Origin: Rhodospirillaceae bacterium
GTDB taxonomy: Bacteria > Pseudomonadota > Alphaproteobacteria > Thalassobaculales > Thalassobaculaceae
Length of the DNA stretch: 34,880 nucleotides
Direction: 5' to 3'
Assembly: GCA_002708305.1 (NCBI GenBank)
Contig: PANE01000044.1
Coordinates: forward strand, 31,077 to 65,956
Made by a program: the position numbers and the translations under genes
Shown here: piece by piece, positions 1-8,957 of the stretch
Position numbering within the stretch: the stretch's first letter is position 1
Layout of the letters: the number at the start of each line of letters is the position of its first letter
The notes under the pieces: generated by a model
Database searches by the model: none
Seen by the model: only the letters and a program-made list of their open reading frames with translations
What the model was told of the DNA's origin: nothing

Positions 1-353
1 ACCAATATCTTGACGCTACCGCTGAAAGAGAAAGCGCTGGAACAAAACTAAATCAATTTTTTGACAAATATGATTTGTTGCTAACCCCTACATTGCCAAT
101 CACCGCATTCGATGCGGGAGAAGAGGTCCCCATAGGTTCAAATATGAACCGTTGGACAGAATGGACACCATTCTCATATCCATTTAACCTAGGTAGACAC
201 CCCGCCGCATCAATACCCTGCGGCTTGTGCGCCAATGGATTACCCGCTGGATTACAGCTGGTAGGTCCAATGAATCGAGATGATAAAGTTTTGACAGCAA
301 GCCGGTCTTATGAAATGTGTAACCCTATCCGAATTCCAGACTTACCTATTTAG
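1..353 (+). CDS. Amidase family protein, C-terminal fragment (5' end outside window)
   Basis: The reading frame is open from base 3 to the stop at 351-353, so this is the end of a gene that starts before the window. The last ~116 residues have the C-terminal signature of the amidase family (GatA-like): DLLLTPTLP, then a proline/asparagine-rich stretch and PAGLQLVGP near the end. The Lys-cisSer-Ser catalytic centre lies upstream and cannot be seen, so neither substrate nor activity can be judged. It is convergent with the deacylase gene that follows. The family hydrolyses carboxamides, or is GatA of the amidotransferase. The ending resembles stand-alone amidases more than GatA, but this is weak evidence. 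Confidence 0.85.
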   Translation, partial: QYLDATAERESAGTKLNQFFDKYDLLLTPTLPITAFDAGEEVPIGSNMNRWTEWTPFSYPFNLGRHPAASIPCGLCANGLPAGLQLVGPMNRDDKVLTASRSYEMCNPIRIPDLPI

Positions 354-402
354 TATTTGCATAACGTTTTTTTATATATTTTATTGATGGGTGGGTACAA
401 AT

Positions 403-1854
403 TCAGCCCCCATTCCGGAGCACATGACCTGGACGACGACCAGTAGCGCCACCACCTTCCCACACGATACTTCCATTCACTAAGACAGTATCTATCCCTG
501 CAGCAGGGGTCATAGGTTTATCAAAAGTAGCGCGATCCAAAACTGTATCTTCATCAAAAATTGTAATATCTGCAAATGCTCCTGGTTTGATGATCCCTCG
601 ATCAATTAAACCAAACGTTTCGGCTGAATATCCTGTCATGCGACGGACAGCTTCCTCTAAAGAGAATAGTTTAAGATCTCTACAATAATGCCCCAAAACG
701 CGGGGGAATGTTCCCCAAAGTCGTGGGTGGGGGTGCTCGTCATGTGGCAGTCCATCTGACCCAATCATTGCATTTGGGTGTGATAATATTCGCTGCACAT
801 CCTCTTCCGCCATTGCAAAATAAACTGCTCCCGCAGGCTGTAATTGAGCGGCCGCAGAAAAAATATCACAGTCTAATTCCTCTGCTATATCCGAAAGCTC
901 TCTTCCTGCTAAATCTGGTCGTGCTTTTGACCATGTTATAAGGACACGCTCCGATAACTTGATTGAGTCTTCCTTCAATACGGTTGAAGAGGCTATATAT
1001 GGATACACATCAAAGGCAATTCCATGGTGATGACCGTTTATATGCTTATCTATGTGTGAGAGGGTTTCAATTGAACGGCCAAAATTATTTTTCCCTTGAA
1101 CTTTATGGTGCGAGACAATCACCGGGGAATGCGACTCTGAGCCTATTCGGAAGGTTTCATCAAGAGACCGAATGACATGGTCACTCTCGTTCCGCATATG
1201 AGTAACATATCGGGCTTTATGCGCATGCAATGCTGCAGCAATTGCAACAACTTCTTCTGTTGGGGCCATGATGGCCGGTTTATAAAAAAGCCCAGTTGAA
1301 AACCCAATTGCTCCAGCCATCAAACCCTCTTCAAGCAGCGACCTCATTTTTTTTATTTCGGCTGCACTAGCTGCCCTATCAAGCGAGTCCATCGTCGCAA
1401 CACGTAGAGTGGAATGACCCACTAAAAAAGCGGCGTTAACTGCGGGAGGCGCACCTTCCACTTCCATTAAAAATTCTTCAAATGTAGAGTACCGGCATGC
1501 ACCAGCTTCGGCTATAAGGTCCAGTGGCGGTGGTGGATTGTCGGCAACCAGCGGTGCCAGACTTATTCCACAATTTCCAACTACAACAGATGTTACGCCT
1601 TGGCTAATTTTCATATCCATTGTTGGATTAGCTAATATCACTCTATCATCGTGTGTGTGCACATCTATAAAACCTGGAGCCACAATTTTATTAGCCGCAT
1701 TTATTTTATGTCCAGATTGGGCACGGCTCAAATCACTGACAGCCTGTATTCGGTTATTTTTTATCCCTACATCACACTTAAAACGATCATTTCCAGAGCC
1801 ATCAACTATTGTTCCGCCATGGATAATAGTATCAAACGAATTTTTTTTAGCCAT
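403..1854 (-). CDS. N-acyl-D-amino-acid deacylase (D-aminoacylase family amidohydrolase)
   Basis: This is a 483-residue amidohydrolase-superfamily protein, the usual length for D-aminoacylases, which remove the acyl group from N-acyl-D-amino acids. The metal-site residues of the family are all visible: HTHDD at 66-70, Cys95 in VVVGNCG, His219 in YVTHMRNE, the His249-His250 pair, and Asp367 in MIGSDGLP. The C-terminal part (FADITIFD, then VNGSIVWEGG) is the usual small beta-domain. It lies 31 bases downstream of an SDR gene on the same strand and is probably co-transcribed with it. Some relatives act on dihydropyrimidine-like or other cyclic amide substrates, so the exact substrate is inferred. 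Confidence 0.9.
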   Translation of the reverse strand: MAKKNSFDTIIHGGTIVDGSGNDRFKCDVGIKNNRIQAVSDLSRAQSGHKINAANKIVAPGFIDVHTHDDRVILANPTMDMKISQGVTSVVVGNCGISLAPLVADNPPPPLDLIAEAGACRYSTFEEFLMEVEGAPPAVNAAFLVGHSTLRVATMDSLDRAASAAEIKKMRSLLEEGLMAGAIGFSTGLFYKPAIMAPTEEVVAIAAALHAHKARYVTHMRNESDHVIRSLDETFRIGSESHSPVIVSHHKVQGKNNFGRSIETLSHIDKHINGHHHGIAFDVYPYIASSTVLKEDSIKLSERVLITWSKARPDLAGRELSDIAEELDCDIFSAAAQLQPAGAVYFAMAEEDVQRILSHPNAMIGSDGLPHDEHPHPRLWGTFPRVLGHYCRDLKLFSLEEAVRRMTGYSAETFGLIDRGIIKPGAFADITIFDEDTVLDRATFDKPMTPAAGIDTVLVNGSIVWEGGGATGRRPGHVLRNGG

Positions 1855-1885
1855 TTTAATTCATTCCTAATTCACTTTTTTCAAC

Positions 1886-2671
1886 TCAAAAAGAACTATT
1901 GAAGAGCCCTCCATCTAACAGCAAGCTCTGCCCAGTGATGTAGCCAGCTTGTACACTGCACAAGAAAGCAGCTGCTTCACCAAATTCTTCCGGTGTTCCA
2001 GCTCTTTTTGCTGGCACCTCTTTAATACGCTTTTCATGCGCCTGATCATGAGTAATTTTTAACTGATTAGCCATAGCATCGATCCCTGAACGATATCGAT
2101 CAGTATCAAAAAATCCCGGTTGAATATGATTAATAGTCACCCCAGTATGCGCTACACTCCGACATACTCCTGCACAAAAAGCTGTTAAACCTGCTCGAGC
2201 ACCACTAGATAGATCAAGTCCAGATACCGGCATATTCACCGACACGGACGTGATATTTAAAATTCTACCAAAGCCACGCTCCGCCATACCATCGATATAG
2301 CGCTGTATCAATTCGATAGGAGTAATCATATTCCAAGTAACGCCGCTAAGCATGGCATCACGCTCTAACTCCCTAAAATCTCTAAATGGCGGTCCGCCCG
2401 CGTTAGTGATTAAAATGTCTGGGTTACTGCACTTTTCAAAAAGAGCATTCTGTACAGCATGCGTGGTCACATCTCCGAAAACTTTCACAATTTCGGAGCC
2501 TGTTGCTTTCTGAATTTCAACGGCGGCGGTAGCCAGTCTTCCTTCATCAATTCCATTTACCACCACTTTACAGCCTGCTTTTGCGAGCGAGTGAGCACAG
2601 GCCCGACCGAGCCCCCTACTAGAGCCACAAACTATTGCCGTCTTTCCGGCTATTCCCAGATCCATAATCAC
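1886..2671 (-). CDS. SDR-family oxidoreductase lacking the catalytic Tyr-Lys pair
   Basis: This 261-residue Rossmann protein has the SDR cofactor motif GSSRGLG (residues 16-22), the NAGG motif (90-93) and the active-site Ser region ITSVS (140-144). Where classical SDRs have YxxxK, it reads SSGAR (155-159), so Tyr is replaced by Ser155 and Lys by Arg159. The surrounding helix and the following PGFFDTDR are otherwise normal. I recall a FabG-annotated SDR subgroup with the same substitution, so this is probably not decay, but the reaction cannot be assigned. It is the first gene of a two-gene operon with the D-aminoacylase and is divergent from cysD. The start is the ATG at 2671; an ATG two codons in is the alternative. 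Confidence 0.85.
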   Translation of the reverse strand: MIMDLGIAGKTAIVCGSSRGLGRACAHSLAKAGCKVVVNGIDEGRLATAAVEIQKATGSEIVKVFGDVTTHAVQNALFEKCSNPDILITNAGGPPFRDFRELERDAMLSGVTWNMITPIELIQRYIDGMAERGFGRILNITSVSVNMPVSGLDLSSGARAGLTAFCAGVCRSVAHTGVTINHIQPGFFDTDRYRSGIDAMANQLKITHDQAHEKRIKEVPAKRAGTPEEFGEAAAFLCSVQAGYITGQSLLLDGGLFNSSF

Positions 2672-2755
2672 TCTCTATAACTAGTTTGGTAGATTCCACC
2701 CATTGTGCAAAGTTGTTTATTATGGCGCAAGTCTAAAAGAAGTTAAAAGTGAGCT

Positions 2756-2784
2756 TTGACTTATCAGAAGTCGGGACGTAATAA
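2756..2784 (+). promoter_or_regulatory. Candidate sigma70-type promoter upstream of cysD
   Basis: TTGACT at 2756-2761 is followed, after a 17-base spacer, by TAATAA at 2779-2784, about 35 bases before the cysD start. The -35 and the spacing are good and the -10 is weak. It lies in the 148-base gap shared with the divergent SDR gene. This is inferred from consensus only. Confidence 0.3.
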
Positions 2785-2819
2785 AGAGTATTATTCATTA
2801 GTTTTGGCAGTGGGACCCA

Positions 2820-3614
2820 ATGGATCGATTGGACACATTAGAAGCACAAAGCATCTATATTTTAAGGGAAGCCTACGCTAAATTTGATAACTTAGGGCTG
2901 TTATGGTCTCTTGGGAAAGACTCGAACGTGATGGTTTGGCTAGCAAAAAAAGCGTTTTGTGGGCATATCCCATTCCCACTACTTTTTTGTGATACTGGAA
3001 AAAAATTTCCTGAGATGTATGCGTTCCAGAAAAGGTTCACAGCAGAATGGAATATTAAACTAATTGTTGAACAATGCCCGCCAATAGAAGAGATCGACCC
3101 GAGCCTACCTCCTGCCTCTAGATCAGCTGCTCGAAAGACAGAAGCTTTAAAGAGGCTTATTAGAAAGAAAAACCTGCAATCTGTGATTGCAGGAATACGG
3201 CGAGACGAAGAGGGAACAAGAGCAAAAGAGAGAGTATTTAGCCCACGAGGCACCGGATCAGAATGGAACTTTAGAGATCAACCCCCAGAGTTTTGGGATC
3301 AATATAAAACTGACTTTCCAGCTGGAACACACATTAGGGTTCACCCTATTTTATCTTGGACAGAATTAGATATCTGGCGTTACATAAAGAGAGAGCAAAT
3401 CCCAGTAGTACCTCTATACTTTGCCAATAACGGAAAGAGATATAGGTCTCTTGGAGATGACGACATCACCTTTCCCGTTTACAGTTCGGCTGGGACCATA
3501 GATGAGATTATAACTGAATTAGAAACCACCAAAATAGCCGAGCGTTCAGGACGCGCTATGGACCATGAAAGCGAAAATGCGTTTGAGCGACTTCGCACCG
3601 ATGGCTATATGTAA
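2820..3614 (+). CDS. cysD: Sulfate adenylyltransferase subunit 2 (CysD), short divergent form
   Basis: This is the ATP-pyrophosphatase subunit of ATP sulfurylase, which forms adenosine 5'-phosphosulfate (APS) from ATP and sulfate together with CysN. Residues 30-35 (SLGKDS) are the PP-loop, RRDEEGTRAKER (127-138) is the family core, and WTELDIWRYI followed by VPLYF is the conserved CysD/PAPS-reductase-family segment. The C terminus (MDHESE to DGYM) matches the CysD ending. At 264 residues it is shorter than the ~300 of the enterobacterial protein. The usual LGCWPLTGAV segment is replaced by LGDDDITFPV. GGGA precedes the ATG by about 5 bases. It lies 11 bases before cysNC, so the two form an operon. 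Confidence 0.92.
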   Translation: MDRLDTLEAQSIYILREAYAKFDNLGLLWSLGKDSNVMVWLAKKAFCGHIPFPLLFCDTGKKFPEMYAFQKRFTAEWNIKLIVEQCPPIEEIDPSLPPASRSAARKTEALKRLIRKKNLQSVIAGIRRDEEGTRAKERVFSPRGTGSEWNFRDQPPEFWDQYKTDFPAGTHIRVHPILSWTELDIWRYIKREQIPVVPLYFANNGKRYRSLGDDDITFPVYSSAGTIDEIITELETTKIAERSGRAMDHESENAFERLRTDGYM

Positions 3615-3625
3615 GGCCATAAGAG

Positions 3626-5500
3626 ATGAATAAAAACTCAGAAAACAGTATGCTCCCGCCGATTAATCTAGTAATCGCCGGGCATGTAGATCACGGCAAA
3701 TCAACCTTGATTGGAAGATTACTGCATGACACCAATAGTTTAACAGAAGGTAAGATCGCATCAGTCCAGGCTATGTCAGATCGACGGGGGATGCCGCTGG
3801 AATATGCTTTCCTATTAGATGCATTACAGGCCGAACGAGATCAGGGTATCACGATAGACACCACCCAAGTGCTTTTTAATTCACGAAAACGACCCTATTT
3901 AATAATTGATGCACCAGGGCATAAAGAATTCTTAAAAAATATGATTTCTGGTGCTGCACAAGCTGATGCTGGAGTAATAGTAATTGATGTCAAAGAAGGT
4001 ATAAGAGAGCAGTCGTACCGCCATTGTTATTTGTTGCAAATGCTTGGCTTAAAGGAAGTTATTGTTGTTGTAAATAAGATGGACCTAATTGATTACTCAC
4101 GGAAAAAATTTGACACCTTAAAACAACAAATCGTTGACTACCTCTCTGAGATCAAACTTCATTGCAATACTATTGTGCCTATCTCTGCCCGGGATGGTCA
4201 GGGCTTGGTCGAGTCATCTAGTAAGATGCCGTGGTATTCTGGCCCAACCTTTATCGAGACTTTAGATAATATCCCACAACCAAATTCGCCAAATGAGCTA
4301 CCTACTAGACTACCTATTCAGGATATTTACAAATTTGACGAGCGACGGATAATAGCTGGAAGAATTGAAAGCGGTACATTAAAAATAAATGACACACTGC
4401 TATTTAGTCCTTCTAATAAAAGAGCGGCTGTCGCATCATTTGAAACTTGGAATACGAAAGAAAAAAAAACGAAAGCGATGGCAGGTGAATCTGTTGCTAT
4501 TGTTTTAGATGAGGAAATATTTATTGAGCGAGGCCACGTTGCAAGTCTTGCTGATAACGCTCCAATCGAAACAAACGTATTCAGAGGAAAAGTTTTCTGG
4601 GTTGGTGAAAAACCGATGAATACAGGAGACCGTTTCAAAATGAAAATCGGTACGGCAGAGCATATTGTGGAAATAGAATCCATTGAAAACATAATCGACG
4701 TAAGTAACTTAGAAACAAGTAATAGCAATCTGATAAAAAGAAATGATGTTGGTGAAGCTATATTCAGAACAAAATCCACCATAGCTTTGGATTCTTTTAA
4801 GACTAATCATCGCACCGGTCGTTTTGTTTTGATAGATGGATACGAAACAATGGGAGGTGGCGTTGTCTCAATGCAAGGCTATCCTGATCAGCGCGGTCTT
4901 TATGATGTTACCTCACAAAATATTATTGCCGTTTCATCTCGCATAGATAGCGATGCGCGCGCCGCTATTAACGGCCACAAAGGTGGAATTATATGGCTAA
5001 CCGGATTATCGGGCGCCGGAAAATCTACTATAGCTATTGAAGCCGAACACCAATTATTTGTTAAAGGATATCAGGTACACGTCCTAGATGGCGATAACGT
5101 GCGCTTTGGTCTATCATCAGACTTAGGTTTTTCCCCAGAAGATAGAACAGAGAATATTCGCAGAGTAGGCGAAGTCGCAAAATTATTTGCCGAGGCAGGT
5201 TTATTAGTTATAACCGCATTTATCTCACCCTACAAACAAGACCGTGACCGAATTCGAACGATAGCCTCTGACATATTTCATGAAGTATTTATAAATGCTG
5301 ATTTATCAATATGTGAAAATAGAGATCCAAAGGGCCTTTATCTCAAAGCTCGGAGTGGAGAAATCTCCGAATTCACCGGGGTTTCCGCGCCATACGAAAA
5401 ACCTAAAAATCCCGAGTTAGAAATAAATACAGGGAAATACGATATAAGTGAGTCAACGGCAGAGTTATTGTCTTATATTGATAAAAACTTTCGAATATAA
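3626..5500 (+). CDS. cysNC: Bifunctional sulfate adenylyltransferase subunit 1 / adenylylsulfate kinase (CysNC)
   Basis: This 624-residue fusion has an N-terminal translation-factor-like GTPase (CysN) and a C-terminal APS kinase (CysC). GTPase motifs: GHVDHGKST (19-27), the switch region GITIDT (74-79), DAPGH (95-99) and NKMD (150-153). The kinase P-loop GLSGAGKST is at 460-468, followed by DGDNVRFGL and the FISPY segment. Together with CysD it converts sulfate to APS and then to PAPS. The G1 loop is of EF-Tu type (VDHGKS) rather than the VDDGKS I know from enterobacterial CysN, which points to a divergent lineage. No PAPS reductase, sulfite reductase or sulfotransferase is in the window, so PAPS could feed either assimilation or sulfation. 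Confidence 0.93.
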   Translation: MNKNSENSMLPPINLVIAGHVDHGKSTLIGRLLHDTNSLTEGKIASVQAMSDRRGMPLEYAFLLDALQAERDQGITIDTTQVLFNSRKRPYLIIDAPGHKEFLKNMISGAAQADAGVIVIDVKEGIREQSYRHCYLLQMLGLKEVIVVVNKMDLIDYSRKKFDTLKQQIVDYLSEIKLHCNTIVPISARDGQGLVESSSKMPWYSGPTFIETLDNIPQPNSPNELPTRLPIQDIYKFDERRIIAGRIESGTLKINDTLLFSPSNKRAAVASFETWNTKEKKTKAMAGESVAIVLDEEIFIERGHVASLADNAPIETNVFRGKVFWVGEKPMNTGDRFKMKIGTAEHIVEIESIENIIDVSNLETSNSNLIKRNDVGEAIFRTKSTIALDSFKTNHRTGRFVLIDGYETMGGGVVSMQGYPDQRGLYDVTSQNIIAVSSRIDSDARAAINGHKGGIIWLTGLSGAGKSTIAIEAEHQLFVKGYQVHVLDGDNVRFGLSSDLGFSPEDRTENIRRVGEVAKLFAEAGLLVITAFISPYKQDRDRIRTIASDIFHEVFINADLSICENRDPKGLYLKARSGEISEFTGVSAPYEKPKNPELEINTGKYDISESTAELLSYIDKNFRI

Positions 5501-5514
5501 AATTCTAGGAATTT
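5500..5514. terminator. Weak AT-rich hairpin between convergent genes
   Basis: AAATTC-TAG-GAATTT forms 6-base arms with a 3-base loop directly after the cysNC stop and just before the end of the convergent TPR gene. It is low in G+C and has no clear T-tract, so a termination role is only a guess from position. Confidence 0.2.
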
Positions 5515-5521
5515 CTGCTAG

Positions 5522-6097
5522 CTATTGCGTTCTTTTAAAAACCTTTTTCAGGACCTGATCCGCCTCAGTATTGCGGCCTAATTCACGAAGTAATTTTGCA
5601 TAACTTACATGGACCGCTCGTTTTAACCCCTTAACTTCTAAACTATTATTTGTATCAATGGTCGCTATGGCTAATTGATATGCCTCCAGGGCATCATCAA
5701 ATTGACCACGCCGATGATTTAGATCGGCTAGATTTCCTAGTGTGCGTGCCACATTTGGATGATCCGATCCTAATAATTGAGCCCATAAGCCTATAACTCT
5801 TGTATACAAACTCTCGGCACCATCCAAGTCGCCATTTGCCTCAATAACTATTGCAAGATTGTTCAAAACAGCGGCACGCGCTTCTGTACCTTCCAGTGTC
5901 AGTTCAACGGCCCCTTTAAGAAGATTTAAGGCTTTAGCAGGCTCACCTTTCTCATATGCAGCCCCAGCTTCATCAACTAGCTGTTGCCAACCTTGATCTG
6001 CCTGGAGAGGGTAAACAAAAAATATCATGCTGGTCATAATGCCCAACAGAAAATAGCCTAAAATTCTATTACTTTTTTGCTTTTTATTCACTAACAT
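5522..6097 (-). CDS. Exported TPR-repeat protein
   Basis: This 191-residue protein has a lysine-rich N terminus, a hydrophobic segment at about residues 12-30 and a likely signal-peptidase site around LQADQ, so it is probably periplasmic or membrane-tethered. The rest is tetratricopeptide-like helical repeats. One is about residues 37-70 (YEKGEPAKALNLL). Another is about 76-112 (AVLNNLAIVIEANGDLDGAESLY). A third (ARTLGNLADLNHRRGQFDDALEAY) resembles kinesin-light-chain TPRs. A last partial repeat follows. Such domains bind proteins, but no partner can be named from sequence. Its ATG overlaps the stop of the upstream cytochrome gene (TAATG), so it is probably translationally coupled and may act with that cytochrome. 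Confidence 0.85.
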   Translation of the reverse strand: MLVNKKQKSNRILGYFLLGIMTSMIFFVYPLQADQGWQQLVDEAGAAYEKGEPAKALNLLKGAVELTLEGTEARAAVLNNLAIVIEANGDLDGAESLYTRVIGLWAQLLGSDHPNVARTLGNLADLNHRRGQFDDALEAYQLAIATIDTNNSLEVKGLKRAVHVSYAKLLRELGRNTEADQVLKKVFKRTQ

Positions 6098-6690
6098 TAA
6101 TTTGAAACCTGCTTGTTAACTTGATCATGGTGTTGTCGAATTTCCGCTGACCACGTGCTCTTTATAAAAGACAACACGGAAATAATTTCATTATCAGTGA
6201 GTATCTGCTCATATCCCGGCATGGCCGATAGTTGACCTGTTTTTCCTGATCCACCGTATTTGGTTAACGAAAATAAAACCTGGTCTGAATGATGCCAGGA
6301 ATGTCCAGTTTCATCATGGGGTGGCGCCAATATATTGGATTTCGCATCATTTTTATCCCAACCCTTTTGTCCTTCTAAATTGATACCATGACAAACGGCA
6401 CAGTGCGTTCTATATATTTTTTTACCTTGGATTAAAAAATTTGGATCATTTAATCGTAGTTCGATTTTATCAGCTTTCAGTTTGAAGTTATTTGAAACAT
6501 TAGGTGACGTCCCACGGGAAGGTTCTTCAATTATCGTTGGTTTGGGAGCCGATAACTCTGGGCTTATTTTATAAACGCCAGAATCCGATAAAAACGAATA
6601 GCCCAGTGCCAGGATTAGCAAACTAACCGCATAAAAACTCGATAAGATAGTAGTTATTTTCGAATAACGTTTTTTTGAAAATGAAATCAA
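6097..6690 (-). CDS. Membrane-anchored monoheme c-type cytochrome
   Basis: This 197-residue protein has a positively charged N terminus and one uncleaved-looking hydrophobic helix at about 13-35, then a periplasmic cytochrome c domain. The heme-binding CAVCH is at 97-101, and the Met in LSAMPGYE is the likely distal ligand. The segment APPHDETGHSWHH before LFSLTKYG is a conserved feature I associate with a subset of proteobacterial class I cytochromes c. The start is taken as TTG at 6690, with GAGGG about 10 bases upstream; no in-frame ATG fits. It is the first gene of a two-gene unit with the TPR gene. It probably shuttles electrons at the inner membrane, but donor and acceptor are unknown. 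Confidence 0.85.
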   Translation of the reverse strand: MISFSKKRYSKITTILSSFYAVSLLILALGYSFLSDSGVYKISPELSAPKPTIIEEPSRGTSPNVSNNFKLKADKIELRLNDPNFLIQGKKIYRTHCAVCHGINLEGQKGWDKNDAKSNILAPPHDETGHSWHHSDQVLFSLTKYGGSGKTGQLSAMPGYEQILTDNEIISVLSFIKSTWSAEIRQHHDQVNKQVSN

Positions 6691-6797
6691 TAAACTAAAA
6701 CCCTCTTTTAACGAATGGTCCCTGTAACCTAATATTTACTCAGCAAATGTTTAAAACTTTTGCACAATATGTTATTTTTAGACGTTAAAAATAATCA

Positions 6798-8081
6798 CTA
6801 TTTTGCCGAAAGAACCTGTTCTAACCAAGATGCAGCAGCGAGTGTTCTAGCATCTGAACCGCTGGGACCAATTATCTGCACACCCAATGGTAGACCACTG
6901 GGACCTTGACCGAATGGTATAGTAACACACGGCCATCCTAATAATGTCCATACTCTGTTGAAAAGCGGGTCACCAGTAAAACTCAAACCCTCCGGCGCTT
7001 CGTCTCCAGAAGATAAAGTCAAGATTACATCAGTTTCCTCAAATAACTTTGCGAACTCTAATCGGGCCTTATCAGCATTAGCCTTCATGTCAATTAATCC
7101 ATTTTTCGATATTGTTTGTCCAGTAGCGATACTATCCTTATAGAACTGTATCAATCGTTCTGGATGAAACTCGTATTCCCACGCCAGAGCTTTTCCTGCA
7201 TCGCCAATCATAATAACGGCCTGCATATCAGCTAATCTTTCAAAACCGGTTGAAGAAGCAATATCCAAGACTTTAGCCCCAGCTCGTTCTGCACGATTAC
7301 CTGCTGCCTCTAGATTATTTAGGACATCTTCTGATGCATCGTTTCGAAAAGGAACCATTACCCCAAAGTTTGGGGCTCGCTCATCAAAAATGGACAAATC
7401 GGGTGTTGATTCATTCCTCAGCGTAAAGTCAAAGAAGCTAACATCAGCAACACTTCGACCGAAACTACCCAATGTATCTAAATAATTTGATAATTCTTTA
7501 ACCCCAGTTCTATTGTGCGTCCCTATACTTGGTTTAAAACCAACCACTCCACAATAAGATGCAGGCCTGATTACCGACCCAGCTGTTTGTGTGCCAAAAG
7601 CAAGTGGCATCTGAAAATCGGCGACACCGGCTGCTGAACCACTCGATGATCCCCCTGGGGTATGCGCCGGATTATTTGGGTTTTTAGTTTTTCCGGGGTT
7701 GCGCCAAGCAAATTCCGTTGTCACTGTCTTCCCTAGAACAATACCACCATGTTCTTTAACGTTTTGAACGCACTTGGCGTCCTTCTTTGGCTGATTCAGT
7801 CCATAGATCGATGAACCATATGTCGTGGGCATCGAGCTGGTATCGATAATATCCTTCACGCCAACAGGTAGTCCTCCCAACAGACCAGGGTTGCCAGCTT
7901 TATCAGACTTAACAGCTGACAATAACGCTAATTCTGGATCCATAAAACTCCAGGCCCCAACTGTCTCTGAGTGCATGTCAATGCGCCGCAAACACGATTG
8001 GACTAGTTTTTCAGAAGTCAGAGTACCATCTGTGATTTGACGCCTTGCATCTAATGCTGATAGTTCGCAAGCTTCAACCAT
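6798..8081 (-). CDS. Amidase (amidase signature family)
   Basis: This full-length amidase signature enzyme of 427 residues hydrolyses a carboxamide. Numbered from the ATG at 8081, the Lys-cisSer-Ser triad is Lys76 (GVKDIID), Ser145 (PGGSSSGSA) and Ser169 (TQTAGSVIRPAS). The 24-residue gap between the serines is that of the family. The C-terminal segment GLPLGVQIIGP is also typical. A TTG five codons earlier is possible, but GGAG sits 9 bases before the ATG and decides for it. The gene stands alone, with 107 bases before the cytochrome gene downstream. The substrate is not predictable. GatA is unlikely, since there is no gatB or gatC nearby and the protein is short. Confidence 0.9.
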   Translation of the reverse strand: MVEACELSALDARRQITDGTLTSEKLVQSCLRRIDMHSETVGAWSFMDPELALLSAVKSDKAGNPGLLGGLPVGVKDIIDTSSMPTTYGSSIYGLNQPKKDAKCVQNVKEHGGIVLGKTVTTEFAWRNPGKTKNPNNPAHTPGGSSSGSAAGVADFQMPLAFGTQTAGSVIRPASYCGVVGFKPSIGTHNRTGVKELSNYLDTLGSFGRSVADVSFFDFTLRNESTPDLSIFDERAPNFGVMVPFRNDASEDVLNNLEAAGNRAERAGAKVLDIASSTGFERLADMQAVIMIGDAGKALAWEYEFHPERLIQFYKDSIATGQTISKNGLIDMKANADKARLEFAKLFEETDVILTLSSGDEAPEGLSFTGDPLFNRVWTLLGWPCVTIPFGQGPSGLPLGVQIIGPSGSDARTLAAASWLEQVLSAK

Positions 8082-8202
8082 TTGTCGATTCTCCAATCAA
8101 TCACCGTTATAACAACAATTAGTGAGGAATGATAATACTTCAATATTAATAAGTCTCTTACAAATACTAACCCTCTGTATCATTGTATTAACAGGATAAT
8201 AA

Positions 8203-8841
8203 ATGTCTTTAAACATAGAAGTAGAATCTTTAAAACTAGCCGTTGCTGACCCTGATATGCAATCCCTGATAAATAATTTTGGTCTCCCAATGCAAAGGCA
8301 ACGACAGCCGGGGTTTGCAGCATTGATAAATATTCTAATATCTCAACAGATATCCCTCCAAGCTGCCGACGCGATTTGGCAAAAATTGAATACTATGGGT
8401 GCTATTTCGCCCGAAAATATTATTTGTTTAGGTCATCAAGGACTGCGGGATGTTGGGCTTAGTCGTTCAAAATCAAACTGGTCTATACAGCTTAGTGAGA
8501 AATTTTTGAATGAGGAGTTCATTCCAACTCTTCTAGATGAAATGGATGATGAAGCAGCTAGTCGATACATAATGCAACTAAATGGTTTTGGTGAGTGGAG
8601 TAGCGCAATATATTTAATGTTTTGTCTCGAACGCACTAATATTTGGCCAGCTGGAGATATCGCTTTGCAAGAAGCAGTTCGACACCTAAAGAAGCTGTCC
8701 ATCCGTCCTAATACAAAAGAAATGCAGGAAATAGGTATACTCTGGACACCACACAAAAGTACTGCGGCCCATTTATTATGGCACTATTATGCCAAAGCAA
8801 TTAGAGTTCAAAAGTCACCTATTAACATTGGATTTCAGTAA
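8203..8841 (+). CDS. DNA-3-methyladenine glycosylase II (AlkA-like, HhH-GPD)
   Basis: This 212-residue HhH-GPD DNA glycosylase removes alkylated bases in base-excision repair. The helix-hairpin-helix is LNGFGEWSS (126-134), followed by the catalytic aspartate Asp152 in WPAGDIALQ. There is no C-terminal Cys cluster, which excludes the endonuclease III and MutY iron-sulfur types. The lack of the hairpin lysine fits the monofunctional AlkA group. ISQQISLQAA (47-56) is the usual second conserved helix. It lacks the N-terminal AlkA domain of the E. coli enzyme, like many short bacterial AlkA or yeast Mag proteins. An AGGA box lies 6 bases before the ATG. It appears to be a single-gene unit. Confidence 0.9.
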   Translation: MSLNIEVESLKLAVADPDMQSLINNFGLPMQRQRQPGFAALINILISQQISLQAADAIWQKLNTMGAISPENIICLGHQGLRDVGLSRSKSNWSIQLSEKFLNEEFIPTLLDEMDDEAASRYIMQLNGFGEWSSAIYLMFCLERTNIWPAGDIALQEAVRHLKKLSIRPNTKEMQEIGILWTPHKSTAAHLLWHYYAKAIRVQKSPINIGFQ

Positions 8842-8957
8842 CAAAGCGAGATGAATATTGCTATCTTTTAAATTAATTTTAGATAACTCACTAAGCTGGC
8901 TTATAATTTGACCGTTATCAGTTAATCTAGTTTATATTTTAAATATGGCATTCATCG

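Noticed and set aside
4327-4782. 151-codon open frame opposite cysNC
   Set aside because: It is antisense to conserved CysN sequence, with a composition that mirrors the sense codons.
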